From positions 744,001 through 808,000 of the forward strand of contig CAVPJW010000007.1 in the NCBI GenBank assembly GCA_963705525.1: DNA of 64,000 bases. The letters run 5' to 3'. Within the stretch, counting starts at the first letter, position 1, and each line of letters opens with the position of its first letter. The translations under genes and the position numbers were made by a program. The notes under the pieces were generated by a model, which did no database searches, was not told the origin of the DNA, and worked only from the letters and a program-made list of their open reading frames with translations. Below, in pieces: positions 36,296 through 45,438 of this stretch. Source of the DNA: CAVPJW01 sp963705525 (GTDB taxonomy: Bacteria > Acidobacteriota > Vicinamibacteria > Vicinamibacterales > CAVPJW01).

Positions 36296-37573
36296 CTATT
36301 TAGCGCCGCTCAGGTCGTCATCCTTGGTCTCTCGCGTGGCGAGAAGCCCTGCGAGCGTCAGGATCGCCGCGCCGCTCAGATAGAAGCCCACGTACTGCAG
36401 ACCGTAATGAGTGGCGAGCCAGGTGGCGATGTACGGCGCCAGCGACGCGCCGAAGATGCCGGCCAGATTGAAAGTCAGAGAACTGCCTGTGTATCGCACG
36501 GACGTCGGGAAGAGCTCTGACAGGACGGTTCCCAGCGGACCGTACGTCATGCCCATCAGCGACAGACCAACGACCATCGCGAGAACCGCTCCGGTCGTCC
36601 CCGCGGTGAACATCGGCGCGAGGAAGAGGCCGAAGATTCCAATCGCCACCGTCACCGAGATCAGCGTGCGGCGCCGGCCACGTTCGGCGAGGACGGCTGA
36701 GAGCGGAATCGTCAACGCGAAGAAGATGATGCTGAAGAGCTGCATGACGAGAAACTGCTCGCGGCTGTACCCGAGCGCCGTGGTGCCCCAGTTGAGCGCG
36801 AACACGGTCATCAGGTAGAAGAGCACGAAGGTCGCGAGCGACACCAGGACGCCAATAACGAGCGTCTTCGGATGGTCGCGCAGGCACGTGAGCATCGGCA
36901 CCTTGATGCGCTCCTGCTTTGACACGGCCTCCCGAAAGACCGGCGTTTCTGTAATCGTCAGCCGCACGTACAGGCCGAGAAGGACGAGCACGGCGCTTGC
37001 CAGAAACGGAATGCGCCAGCCGAACGCGAAGAATTGCTCGTCGCTGAGCACCGCCGACAGCACCAGAAACACACCGCCTGAAAAGAGAAAGCCAATGGGC
37101 GCGCCCAGCTGGGGGAACATGCCGTACCAGGCGCGCTTTCCGGGCGGCGCATTCTCGACCGCGAGCAGCACGGCCCCGCCCCATTCGCCGCCAAGTCCGA
37201 GACCCTGACCGAATCGGCAGAGCGCGAGGAGCAGCGGCGCCAGAACGCCGATCGTGGCGTACGTCGGCAGCGCGCCGATGGCGACGGTTGACACACCCAT
37301 CGTGAGCAGCGCGGCGACCAGCGTGGTCTTGCGCCCGACCCTGTCGCCGAAATGTCCGAACAGCGCCGACCCGATGGGCCGGGCGAGAAAGGCGATCGCG
37401 AACGTCGCGAGCGAGGCGAGCATGGCCGATGCGGGATCCGACTTCGGAAAGAACAACCGCGGAAAGACCAGAACCGCCGCGGTGGCGTAAATATAGAAGT
37501 CGAAAAACTCAATGGTTGTGCCGACCAGACTCGCGAAGAGGACCTGCCGGGGAGTATTGACGGTTGAGGACAT
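36296..37573 (-). CDS. MFS transporter, metabolite:H+ symporter (MHS) family
   Basis: This 425-residue carrier has about 12 helices. It opens LVGTTIEFFDFYIYATAAVLVFP, the MHS-family start. It carries the loop motif GHFGDRVGRKTT between helices 2 and 3 and FGQGLGLGGEWGGAVLLA in helix 4, also characteristic of MHS proteins (ShiA, ProP, KgtP). These carry small organic acids, betaine or shikimate with protons. Substrate not inferable. It is convergent with the amidohydrolase gene (17-bp gap). Confidence 0.93.
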   Translation of the reverse strand: MSSTVNTPRQVLFASLVGTTIEFFDFYIYATAAVLVFPRLFFPKSDPASAMLASLATFAIAFLARPIGSALFGHFGDRVGRKTTLVAALLTMGVSTVAIGALPTYATIGVLAPLLLALCRFGQGLGLGGEWGGAVLLAVENAPPGKRAWYGMFPQLGAPIGFLFSGGVFLVLSAVLSDEQFFAFGWRIPFLASAVLVLLGLYVRLTITETPVFREAVSKQERIKVPMLTCLRDHPKTLVIGVLVSLATFVLFYLMTVFALNWGTTALGYSREQFLVMQLFSIIFFALTIPLSAVLAERGRRRTLISVTVAIGIFGLFLAPMFTAGTTGAVLAMVVGLSLMGMTYGPLGTVLSELFPTSVRYTGSSLTFNLAGIFGASLAPYIATWLATHYGLQYVGFYLSGAAILTLAGLLATRETKDDDLSGAK

Positions 37574-37611
37574 GAGTCAGGAGCCGGCAGTGTATCCTTA
37601 CCCGGACCATC

Positions 37612-38562
37612 TTGCCGAGCCCGAATCGCAGGAACCGCTCGCTCGAGATCCCCACCCGTCCGTTCGGGCACACCGGCGAACGTGTCTCTCTTCTCGGACT
37701 CGGTGGCTGGCACCTGGGTGTGCCGAAAACTGATCGCGACGCGATCCGCCTGGCTCACGCCGCCATCGACGCGGGCGTCACGTTCCTCGATAACGCCTGG
37801 GACTACAACGACGGTCTGAGCGAAGAACGCATGGGTAAGGCCATCGCCGACCGCCGCGCGGCCGTCTTCCTGATGACGAAGGTGTGCACGCACGGACGCG
37901 ACGGGAAGGTCGCGATGAAGCAGCTCGAAGATTCTCTCCGAAGGCTGCGGACCGACTACCTCGATCTCTGGCAGATTCACGAAGTGGTCTTCGACGATGA
38001 ACCCGAACGTCATTTTGCGCGGGGCGGAGTCGTCGAGGCGCTCGACCGGGCCAAGCAGCAGGGCAAAGTGCGCTACGTGGGATTCACCGGCCACAAGGAC
38101 CCGGCGCTCCACCTCGCGATGCTGGCGAAGGACTACGCGTGGGACGCGTGCCAGCTGCCGCTCAACTGTTTCGACGCCTCGTTCCGGAGCTTCGAGCACC
38201 TGGTCCTGCCGGAACTGATTCGCCGCGGCATCGCGGTGATCGGGATGAAGAGTCTCTGTGGCGACGCCCGGCCCATCAAGGCCCGGGTCGTGCGTGCAGA
38301 AGACGCGCTCGCCTACGCGTTGAGCCTGCCCGTCGCCACGTTCGTAAGCGGCATCGACAGCATGCGCGTGCTCCAGCGAAATCTCTCAGTGGCGCAGGGA
38401 TTCCGGCCGATGACCCCGCAGCAGATGCAACGCCTTCGTCGCCAGGTTGCCGCTCACAGCAGGGATGGTCACTTCGAGTTGTACAAGATATCGGCCGCCT
38501 TCGACGGCGTTGAGGCCAGGCGTGTGCACGGACTTCCGTCGTTCAAGGAAATGGCCGAATAG
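37612..38562 (+). CDS. Aldo/keto reductase
   Basis: This 316-residue TIM-barrel oxidoreductase starts at TTG 37612. AKR features include FGHTGERVSLLGLGGW at the start, GVTFLDNAWDYNDGLSEERMGKA (catalytic Asp and Tyr of the AKR site), LMTKVCTHGRDG (catalytic Lys), and DYLDLWQIHEV (catalytic His). It would reduce carbonyls using NAD(P)H. It is divergent from the MHS transporter gene and convergent with GH127 (8-bp gap). Confidence 0.92.
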   Translation: MPSPNRRNRSLEIPTRPFGHTGERVSLLGLGGWHLGVPKTDRDAIRLAHAAIDAGVTFLDNAWDYNDGLSEERMGKAIADRRAAVFLMTKVCTHGRDGKVAMKQLEDSLRRLRTDYLDLWQIHEVVFDDEPERHFARGGVVEALDRAKQQGKVRYVGFTGHKDPALHLAMLAKDYAWDACQLPLNCFDASFRSFEHLVLPELIRRGIAVIGMKSLCGDARPIKARVVRAEDALAYALSLPVATFVSGIDSMRVLQRNLSVAQGFRPMTPQQMQRLRRQVAAHSRDGHFELYKISAAFDGVEARRVHGLPSFKEMAE

Positions 38563-38570
38563 CCTCTCCC

Positions 38571-40481
38571 TTACCAGAGCCGCCACGGCAGTTCCTTCCG
38601 ATCGAAATACATGAAGTACGGATACCCCTCGCCCACTTCGTAGAACGGACGGAACCGCAGCCGAACGGCGCTCTTGTCGGGCGGCACGACCCGGAACACG
38701 GTCGGCGCGTCCGGTTCCGGCGGCGGCAGGCCTACCGACCAGATGCCTCGGGCCAGCCGGCTTCCGTCCTCGGGCACGAGCCACGTGTCGAGCTCCTCGT
38801 CTCTCTCCGGAAGACGGAAGTTCGGATCGTGATACGCACCTTCGAGCACCAGCACGATGGGACCGCGGACAACGGCGACGCGATCCGGATGCTGGCGATC
38901 GACGGCCTCCATCCGAAGCGTCAGCGGAATACGGAGCTCCACGTTGTCGCCGGCCGTCCATGTGCGGCGGATCGTCGCCCACGTTCCAGGCTCCGCCTCG
39001 ACGGTCGCCGGCTCGCCATTCACCTTCGCCGTCAGTTTCGTGGTCCATGCAGGTACACGGAACCTCAGGGCGAACTCGGCGGGACTGCTCGTCTCCACTC
39101 TCAGCGTGACCGTTTCATCGTCTGGATACCTGGTGTGTTGACTCAGGTGTACGTCTCCCCCGGGACGCCGCCACCAGACATCCGAGGGTGTGTACAGATT
39201 CACGTACAGCGAGTCCGCGTCCTTGAAGTAAATCAGGTTGTGATACTCGGCGACGTTCTGGAGGTACGTGCCCGAACAGCACGTGCACGTATCCCAGTTG
39301 AAGACCTTCATCCCCCCGCCAACTCTGTAGTCCGCGTAATAGAAATTACGGATGCCGCGCGCGACGTGGAGTGCGGCGCCGACGCCGTTGTAGTAGAGCC
39401 GTTCGATCCAGTCGCCGTAACGTGCCTCGCCGGTATGGCGCATGAGGTGGCGCGCCAGCTTGAATGCCGCCCACGATCCGCACACGGCTTCGAACGTATC
39501 CGAACGCGTGTCGAGCGCGCGGCCGAGGCTGCCGTCGATCTTCATGAATCGCTCGTTCGGTCCGTAGCCGCCCGTCGCGTAGCACTGGAATTGCTGCAGG
39601 TAGTCGTACGCGTTCCTGACGATCGCCAGATATTTCGGATCGCCAATGACTTCATACGCCATCGCCGCGCTGCTGAAGGTGTTGACGTGGCTGTACGCGT
39701 GGACCCCATGCGCGTCATCGGGCGCCGATGACGCGAGAAACTTGTTCCAGTAGGCGTGATAGAGCCACGTCTCGGCGAACGTGTGAATCGAGGGCTGACC
39801 GGTGAGCTGATAAGCACGGAAGAGGTTCTCGCCGAGCGTGTACCACTCCTGTGGACGTCCGTAGTAGGCCTGGTTGTCCGTGATGTCGGCGATCGGCGCC
39901 GCCGGCCGCTCGAGATTCCTGTCCGCGTACGCGATGACGCGATCGAGCAGCGGCCCGGCCTCCCGATACCCGGCGTACCGCTCGAGATCCACCAGTCCGC
40001 AGACCAGCTTGTCGAACGGATAGTGATTCATGCCGCAATCGCCGTTCGGCTTGATGGTCTTCGCCCACTCGGAGGCGAGGTGCACGGCCTTGTCGCGCAT
40101 CGCGCTATCACCGGTTGCGCGCGACATGCGGGACATGCCGCTCAGCCATTGACCAAAGACAGTATTGCTGTTCTTCCCGCACCAGCCGCCGAGAGGCTTG
40201 CCCGGCGCCACCAGGCCCGCCGAGGCGCGGTAGCCGTGAAGGATGTCCTCATCGGGCACGCTCAGGTACAGCTCTCGCGCCTCATCGAGCTGGCGCTTCG
40301 CCCGGCCGGGCCCAAGCGTGACACCTTCGTAGTCGAAGGTCTCGAGACGCGCGGCCACGCCACGCCGGGCGCTCGAGTTCACGCCCATCGACGGCGTCGC
40401 CGCATCGAACCGGGACGTGAGCGCATGGGCAGCCAGCGGCATCGAGACAAGGAAGTCGCGTCGAGGGATTTCGGGGCTCAT
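38571..40481 (-). CDS. GH127-like (DUF1680) glycoside hydrolase, exported
   Basis: This 636-residue protein has a Tat-like signal (PRRDFLVSMPLAAHALT). An alpha/alpha-barrel domain (about 50-430) and C-terminal beta domains follow. Beta-L-arabinofuranosidases of GH127 use a Zn-bound Cys nucleophile held by further Cys and one Glu. Here a TFEAVCGS segment and a CTCCSGT segment occupy those places. The acid lies three residues before the Cys instead of two, a possible change in the metal site. It probably removes arabinose-type residues from plant or bacterial glycans. It lies upstream-divergent of nothing obvious; LemA is encoded 21 bp before its start on the same strand. Confidence 0.85.
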   Translation of the reverse strand: MSPEIPRRDFLVSMPLAAHALTSRFDAATPSMGVNSSARRGVAARLETFDYEGVTLGPGRAKRQLDEARELYLSVPDEDILHGYRASAGLVAPGKPLGGWCGKNSNTVFGQWLSGMSRMSRATGDSAMRDKAVHLASEWAKTIKPNGDCGMNHYPFDKLVCGLVDLERYAGYREAGPLLDRVIAYADRNLERPAAPIADITDNQAYYGRPQEWYTLGENLFRAYQLTGQPSIHTFAETWLYHAYWNKFLASSAPDDAHGVHAYSHVNTFSSAAMAYEVIGDPKYLAIVRNAYDYLQQFQCYATGGYGPNERFMKIDGSLGRALDTRSDTFEAVCGSWAAFKLARHLMRHTGEARYGDWIERLYYNGVGAALHVARGIRNFYYADYRVGGGMKVFNWDTCTCCSGTYLQNVAEYHNLIYFKDADSLYVNLYTPSDVWWRRPGGDVHLSQHTRYPDDETVTLRVETSSPAEFALRFRVPAWTTKLTAKVNGEPATVEAEPGTWATIRRTWTAGDNVELRIPLTLRMEAVDRQHPDRVAVVRGPIVLVLEGAYHDPNFRLPERDEELDTWLVPEDGSRLARGIWSVGLPPPEPDAPTVFRVVPPDKSAVRLRFRPFYEVGEGYPYFMYFDRKELPWRLW

Positions 40482-40502
40482 GAACGCCTCCGCCTTTCGC
40501 CT

Positions 40503-41048
40503 TCAGAGTTCAGCCGCGACCACGACCCGGTCGGACGAATCGGCGGCGAAGAATTCGGCCGGCGTGAAGCCGAACGGGCGCGCAATGAGAAGTCCCGGCA
40601 TGCTCTCGCACCGGATGTTGAAGGTCTCGACCGCGCCGTTGTAGTAGTTCCTGGCATACGCGATCTTGTTCTCCGTATCCGCGAGATCCCGCTGCAGCTG
40701 GGCAAAGCGCTCGTTGGCCTTCAGGTCGGGATACGCTTCGGCCACCGCAAAGAACGTGCGGAGCGCGCCAGAAAGATCCTGATCGGCCCTGGCCGCTGCC
40801 CCCGGGCCCGCCGCCGATCCGAGCGCACCGCGTGCTTCGACAACCTTCGTGATCGTTTCGCGCTCGTACGCCGCGTACCCCTTCACGCTCTCAACCAGAG
40901 CCGGAATGAGAGACGATCGCCGCTTGAGCTGCACGTCGATCGCGCTCCAGGCTTCGCGCACTCGCTGCCGTGCGCGGACGAGACCGTTGTAGATCACAAC
41001 CGCGCCAATGGCGAGGACAACCGCCGCTCCGAGGATGGCCATCTCCAT
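40503..41048 (-). CDS. lemA: LemA family membrane protein
   Basis: This 181-residue protein has one N-terminal membrane helix (MEMAILGAAVVLAIGAVVIY) followed by the long helical hairpin of LemA proteins. Its motifs are VREAWSAIDVQLKRRSSLIPALVE and FAQLQRDLADTENKIAYARNYYNGAVE. The molecular role is unclear. LemA genes commonly sit next to Gly-rich TPM or DUF2207 membrane proteins, as here (18 bp after the DUF2207 gene), suggesting they work together at the membrane. Confidence 0.95.
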   Translation of the reverse strand: MEMAILGAAVVLAIGAVVIYNGLVRARQRVREAWSAIDVQLKRRSSLIPALVESVKGYAAYERETITKVVEARGALGSAAGPGAAARADQDLSGALRTFFAVAEAYPDLKANERFAQLQRDLADTENKIAYARNYYNGAVETFNIRCESMPGLLIARPFGFTPAEFFAADSSDRVVVAAEL

Positions 41049-41066
41049 GGTTCCTGGGCTTCCCTC

Positions 41067-42869
41067 CTACCAGCTTCCCCCGCCGCCGCCACCACCGCCG
41101 CCACCGGACGATCCTCCGCTGAATCCGCTGCTCCCGGATCCGCCGGGTGTCGAGGCGATGGTGTTCAAGACAGACGAGGAGAAGCTGGCAAGATTGGACG
41201 AGAACCCGCCGGAATCAAAGTGCGACGGGCCGGTGTACCAGGATGCGGTCGCTTTCTGCACGTCGATGTCACTGAACGCGCGCGCCCACTTGTCCACGCA
41301 TTTCATGGCAATCGCATACGGCAGATAGCTGGTGAAGATGTTCGCGCGCTCGGCGAACGCATGCTGGGTCGTCTCAGCGGTCTTGATGTATCTCGCGAAC
41401 CCGAGTGCGCGGCGAAGCGCCTCTCGTCCGGCGGCGCTCCTGCGGGGCATGGCGCCCGACACAAAGCCGAAGAGGAGGCCGCCCACGATCACGGGGAGCG
41501 CCAGGAGTCCCGCGCCCCATCCTTTGCCGAGAATGAACATCAGGAAAACCCCGGCAGTCGCCGCGCCGTACCCGAGGCCGCGCACGACGTTCCTGACCGT
41601 GTTGGGATTGTGGGGAAACCATTTGCGCGATACGGCATCGGCATACAACGCACGCTTCGCCGAGGCGAGATGCTCGTAGAACGTGTTCTTGAGCGCCGAC
41701 AGCTTTCTCGACGATTGGGAACCGAAAATCCCCTTGAGGATGATGCGTTCGTATTCGAGGAGCTCCGCATCCGCCGGTTTACCTCGCGTCAGTTGCCAGT
41801 CGACGCTGCTGAACCAGCCCCACCCTTCCTTGGGAAGCTCGGCAATGGTGAGATAACCCCGCACGGCCAGGTCGACGATCGTCGCCGTCGCGTCGAGCGT
41901 GTCGGCGCGCTCGTCGAAGAGCAGCCCCATCTGACCGGGCCGCATGTGGTCCGGCGGCTCGAACTCCACGACAATCGGGTCGGATCCAAAGAGCGGGACA
42001 CGCTCCTCCTTGCTGTCCTGAGAGAGGTAGTGAAGCGAGACGTACCGTCGGTCGCGGCCAAACCGCCACCAGAGGGCGCCGACCCCTCCGAGCGCGACGA
42101 GAAAGCCGGCAAACGTCGCGGTGACGAACCCGGGCGTCCAATCGAAGAATCTGGTGATATCGCGCGGCTTTGCGACAAGGATCGGAGTCGGCTCGGAGAC
42201 CGCACCCTTGCGAAGGCCTGTCACGATGGTCAGCTGCTCGCCGGCCGCGAGCAATCGTGTCGCCGAAAAGATCGCTTCGTCTTTCGTATACCGTGTCGCA
42301 CAAGGCTCGGTGGAGCCGGAAACACCCTGGAAGCACGAGACTCGCTCGATGGCGCCGGACGGCGCGCTGACGGTCACCCGCAAGGCTTTCACACCGACGG
42401 GCCAGGTGCCCGTCGCGTTCCAGTACAACTCGTCGTGGTCCGCAAAGCTGTTGAGCGCGCCCTTGATCTGATACTCGATCCGGTAGCTCTGCCTGCCTGT
42501 GACCGTTCGATCCGGGTCGCCAATCCTCAATCTTCGAAGGTTGCCCTCGGACGTCGCCTTCACACCAAGGCTGCTGCCGTCGCCTGCCGTGACGCTCCCG
42601 AGCTCGATGCCGTACTCGCGGTTTCGAGTGGCGTCGTATTCGAGCTCGGAGACGATATCGCGGAGGATTCCGTGACGGGAAAGATCATGAAAGTCCACAT
42701 CGATGGCTTCGCGCGCGTCGACCGACGCGTCAGGCTTGATGGCCAATCGAATGTCGTACCGGTCAATCACCCACCCTTCGTCTGCCGTCATCACCGCAGC
42801 CGCGAGCAGGAGACCTGCGATCGTCAGAAGGGCTGTTGAGTTGGCGACACGCCGCGCGGGGACAGGCAT
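41067..42869 (-). CDS. DUF2207 membrane protein with glycine-rich tail
   Basis: This 600-residue protein has a signal peptide and an N-terminal DUF2207 beta domain (about 30-230, opening WVIDRYDIRLAIKPDASVD). A helix near 245-268, a cytoplasmic region and two more helices near 420-465 follow. The extreme tail is SGGSSG followed by ten Gly and SW. The SW-ended Gly-rich tail is typical of the group and resembles that of TPM-domain proteins. It is paired with LemA downstream. Function unknown; a role in envelope quality control or stress has been suggested for such pairs. Confidence 0.9.
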   Translation of the reverse strand: MPVPARRVANSTALLTIAGLLLAAAVMTADEGWVIDRYDIRLAIKPDASVDAREAIDVDFHDLSRHGILRDIVSELEYDATRNREYGIELGSVTAGDGSSLGVKATSEGNLRRLRIGDPDRTVTGRQSYRIEYQIKGALNSFADHDELYWNATGTWPVGVKALRVTVSAPSGAIERVSCFQGVSGSTEPCATRYTKDEAIFSATRLLAAGEQLTIVTGLRKGAVSEPTPILVAKPRDITRFFDWTPGFVTATFAGFLVALGGVGALWWRFGRDRRYVSLHYLSQDSKEERVPLFGSDPIVVEFEPPDHMRPGQMGLLFDERADTLDATATIVDLAVRGYLTIAELPKEGWGWFSSVDWQLTRGKPADAELLEYERIILKGIFGSQSSRKLSALKNTFYEHLASAKRALYADAVSRKWFPHNPNTVRNVVRGLGYGAATAGVFLMFILGKGWGAGLLALPVIVGGLLFGFVSGAMPRRSAAGREALRRALGFARYIKTAETTQHAFAERANIFTSYLPYAIAMKCVDKWARAFSDIDVQKATASWYTGPSHFDSGGFSSNLASFSSSVLNTIASTPGGSGSSGFSGGSSGGGGGGGGGGSW

Positions 42870-42928
42870 GGCGGAACGCCGGCATTATAGCGGCGGGCGA
42901 GCACGCCAGGTCAGACGACACGACGGAT

Positions 42929-42949
42929 CCCAGACCTGAAGGTCTTGGG
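42929..42949. repeat. Short palindromic element with GACCT-GA-AGGTC core
   Basis: The 129-bp gap 42870-42998 holds a hairpin CCCAGACCT / AGGTCTTGGG around GA, followed by GCTACGAC. It has the look of a small dispersed palindrome rather than a terminator, since no U tract follows on either strand. No other copy was noticed in the window. Confidence 0.4.
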
Positions 42950-42998
42950 CTACGACCGGTGGTTGGCTGAGAGCTGAGAGCTGGCTGGCCGTTTGCCT

Positions 42999-43826
42999 CT
43001 AACCCAGCCTCGTCACATGCGCCGAGACCGCGAGCCAGCGACCGCTCCGGCGCGCCCACACGTCGGTATACCGACCCGATCCTGGGCGGCCGTCGGCCGT
43101 CGTGTAGGTCGTGCGTGCGTGAATGATCGCGATGTCGCCCAGAATGCGGACGTTGACGTCGTGCGCCTCGAGGTTCGAGATGGTCACCGGCTGTGCCGTC
43201 TGCGTGAGAAAGCGCTCGCGATCGATGAGTGTACCGTCGGGCAGCGAGCAGAGGAAGTCGTCCGCGAGAATCTGTCTGAATCGTCCGACATCAGACGTCT
43301 GGACCGAGCGGATGTAGTCCTGGTTGAGCTCGACGAGCGTGTTGAGATCCGTCGCCAACGCGTGATCGGTTTGCATCCCTGGCTCCTTCATCGTGGTTCC
43401 GTGCCTGATCTTCCGAAGGCCTGCAACCGTCGCCTCGTCGAGACTGAGGACCAGCGTCGTATAGTTGTCGATGCAGGCCAGGATGGCTTCGCGCGGGCCC
43501 TCGCGCCACTCGTTGCTGCCATAGAACGCATCCTCGCTCTTCTGGCGGTCATCGAGGCTCGTGTACGCCCGCATCAGAAAGAACGTGTCGTTGTCGTGAA
43601 GCGAGGGCCCGTACGCCACGACATCGACCCGCCAGCGCTGCAGCAGCGGCAGCGCTTCATCCTCGAATAGCTGTCGAAAATGGTTGCGGGTTCCCGGCTT
43701 GAGATTGTACGAACGAATCTCGACAGTTGAGCTCGTGCCCTGATCACGACGTGCCAGCAGCGGCTGACACATCACCATCGCGAGCACCGCGCCCGTGCCA
43801 ATCGCCGCGAAGCTGAGACGAGGCAT
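42999..43826 (-). CDS. NIPSNAP domain fused to SnoaL/DUF4440-like domain, exported
   Basis: This 275-residue protein has a signal peptide (IGTGAVLAMVMCQPLLA). A NIPSNAP ferredoxin-like domain (about 35-135, opening VEIRSYNLKPGTRNHF) is followed by an NTF2/SnoaL-like domain (about 155-275, DGTLIDRERFLTQTAQP). The junction KEPGMQTD contains, in the DNA, an AAGGAG at 43383-43388 followed 6 bp later by ATG 43374-43376. This is a perfect ribosome site and start for the second domain alone. The start ATG at 43826 has its own GGGAGG site. It overlaps the end of the Ada-AlkA gene by 83 bp. Function unknown. Confidence 0.75.
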   Translation of the reverse strand: MPRLSFAAIGTGAVLAMVMCQPLLARRDQGTSSTVEIRSYNLKPGTRNHFRQLFEDEALPLLQRWRVDVVAYGPSLHDNDTFFLMRAYTSLDDRQKSEDAFYGSNEWREGPREAILACIDNYTTLVLSLDEATVAGLRKIRHGTTMKEPGMQTDHALATDLNTLVELNQDYIRSVQTSDVGRFRQILADDFLCSLPDGTLIDRERFLTQTAQPVTISNLEAHDVNVRILGDIAIIHARTTYTTADGRPGSGRYTDVWARRSGRWLAVSAHVTRLG

Positions 43827-45288
43827 GCTTCGACCTCCCTGATCGTTCAGCCATGTCGCTGGCTGCCTGCCAAAGCAGGATCACTGCATAGGCGCGCCAC
43901 GGCCGCCACGCGTTCGACCGACGCTCGAGCTCGCGCGCCGAACATCCTCCGGCCATCCGCCGCAGCACGAGGTCGCCGCTCGGGAAGGCGTCGGGCTCGC
44001 CGAAGGTCCGCATCGCGATGTACTGCGACGTCCAGTCGCCGATGCCGGGAATGCCGGTGAGTGCAGCGACGGTCGCGCCGGCGTCGAATGTCGAGTCGAA
44101 GCCCAGCTCCCCGCCGATGGTCCGGCGCGACAGGAGTCGAATCGCCTCCGCGCGGGCATGGACGACGCCCGCCCGTTCAAGGGGCGCGTTAGCCAGCTGT
44201 GCGGGCGTCGGGAACAGTCTTTCCTCGCCCGTGCCTGACGCCACTGGCGATCCGAACATGCTCGCCAGCCGTCCCGTGATCGTCGTCGCGCCGCCGACCG
44301 AGATCTGCTGGCCGACGATCGCGCGGACGGCGAGCTCGAAGCCGTCCCATGCGCCGGGCGTTCGAATGCCCGGATGCCTGGCCAACGGCGGATGCAGCAG
44401 AGGATCGACACCGAGGTGCTCACCGATGATCGCGGGATCGGCGGCCAGGTCGAACATCCGGCGCACACGCTCGACGATCAGCAGAAGCGCGCGTGAGTCG
44501 GGAAACTGCACGTCGAGACAAAGTGCGGGGCCGGTCTCGTGAGGAGACACGTCGATCGAGCCGGTCTGGCCATCGAGGCTGACCGTCCGCCGATAACGGG
44601 ACGCCGTGACAGACTCGACGCCGGGTGTTGAGCGCGCCGCCAGAAACGACAGCATGGCATCCCAGTCGTACGGAGGTCGGTACGCGAGACGAAACCGGTA
44701 GCAATCGGGCGTCGGCGCCGTCTTCTGGCGCGCCAGCTTTCTAAGCTGTGTCGGCGATCGGTCGTAGGTTCGACGAATCTGGCCGTTGAACCGCCGCACA
44801 CTGCCGAACCCGGCGGCAAAGGCCACCTCGTGAAATGGGAGGCTCGTTTCGTCGAGCAGCTTCTTGGCAAAATGCACGCGCCGCGTCAACGCCACGTCGA
44901 GCGGCGTCGCGCCCAGGTGGCGCAGAAAGAGTCGCCTGAGATGACGCGCCGTCACGCCGAGTCGGTCCGCCAACCGGTCCACGCTACCTGTGTCGAGCGC
45001 CCCCGCACTGATGAGGCGTAGCGCTCGAGAGACGACACCGGATGTGCCGACCCATGCGGGCGTCCCTGGCGACGCTTCGGGCCGGCAACGAAGACACGGA
45101 CGGAAACCTGCGACTTCCGCTGCGGCCGCGGTCAGGAAGTACCGGATGTTTTCGTCTTTCGGTGCTCTCGCCGGACAGATGGGCCGGCAGTACACCCGCG
45201 TACTCGTGACGCCGATGAAGAAGCGCCCGTCGAACCGCGCGTCGCGGGACCGGCGTGCACGATCGAAGGCGCGTCGATCGAGCTCCAC
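43744..45288 (-). CDS. Ada-AlkA fusion: methyl-sensing regulator joined to 3-methyladenine glycosylase
   Basis: This is a 514-residue modular DNA-repair protein. Residues 1-75 form the Ada N-terminal Zn domain with Cys34, Cys38, Cys65 and Cys68, which takes methyl groups from phosphotriesters. Residues 85-190 carry the AraC-type helix-turn-helix pair (ARHLRRLFLRHLGATPLDVA). Residues 195-300 are the AlkA N-terminal domain, and 310-480 the HhH-GPD glycosylase with hairpin GIPGIGDWTSQYIAMR and catalytic-type Asp in DAFPSGDLVL. The Ada methyltransferase domain is absent; this arrangement is known from actinobacterial AdaA-AlkA proteins. A basic tail of about 38 residues runs into the next gene. 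Confidence 0.92.
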   Translation of the reverse strand: MELDRRAFDRARRSRDARFDGRFFIGVTSTRVYCRPICPARAPKDENIRYFLTAAAAEVAGFRPCLRCRPEASPGTPAWVGTSGVVSRALRLISAGALDTGSVDRLADRLGVTARHLRRLFLRHLGATPLDVALTRRVHFAKKLLDETSLPFHEVAFAAGFGSVRRFNGQIRRTYDRSPTQLRKLARQKTAPTPDCYRFRLAYRPPYDWDAMLSFLAARSTPGVESVTASRYRRTVSLDGQTGSIDVSPHETGPALCLDVQFPDSRALLLIVERVRRMFDLAADPAIIGEHLGVDPLLHPPLARHPGIRTPGAWDGFELAVRAIVGQQISVGGATTITGRLASMFGSPVASGTGEERLFPTPAQLANAPLERAGVVHARAEAIRLLSRRTIGGELGFDSTFDAGATVAALTGIPGIGDWTSQYIAMRTFGEPDAFPSGDLVLRRMAGGCSARELERRSNAWRPWRAYAVILLWQAASDMAERSGRSKHASSQLRGDWHGRGARDGDVSAAAGTS

Positions 45289-45358
45289 GATGGACAGCTT
45301 ACCCCGATCCCCGCGGTGGAGCTGGTCAGAAACGGACCTGGTCGGTGGGGAGGCATCT

Positions 45359-45390
45359 CAGTTCTTGGTTTCTTAGTTCCTAGTTCTTAT
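45359..45390. repeat. TTCTTRG-type heptamer run
   Basis: Four degenerate TTCTTGG/TTCTTAG/TTCCTAG units lie in tandem in the gap between the divergent Ada-AlkA and BNR genes. They have the same unit as the arms of the inverted repeat at 17789-17886. Here only one orientation is present, so no hairpin forms from it. Confidence 0.5.
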
Positions 45391-45420
45391 TGTCGATCCC
45401 GGGTCAACCCGATCGACAAT
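45389..45420 (+). promoter_or_regulatory. Inverted repeat (operator or 5'-UTR hairpin) before the BNR-MoaD operon
   Basis: The arms ATTGTCGATC (45389-45398) and GATCGACAAT (45411-45420) are a perfect 10-bp inverted repeat. Inside them CGGGT and ACCCG can extend pairing across a two-base bulge. It ends 5 bp before the AGAAGGAGG ribosome site of the BNR gene. It could be a repressor site or a translational-control hairpin. Confidence 0.5.
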
Positions 45421-45438
45421 ACAGAAGGAGGCACGGGT

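Noticed and set aside
39756..42839. A 1027-codon open frame on the plus strand
   Set aside because: It is antisense to GH127, LemA and DUF2207, all with clear family motifs. The translation is low-complexity Arg/Glu/His-rich, as expected for the opposite strand of high-GC genes.
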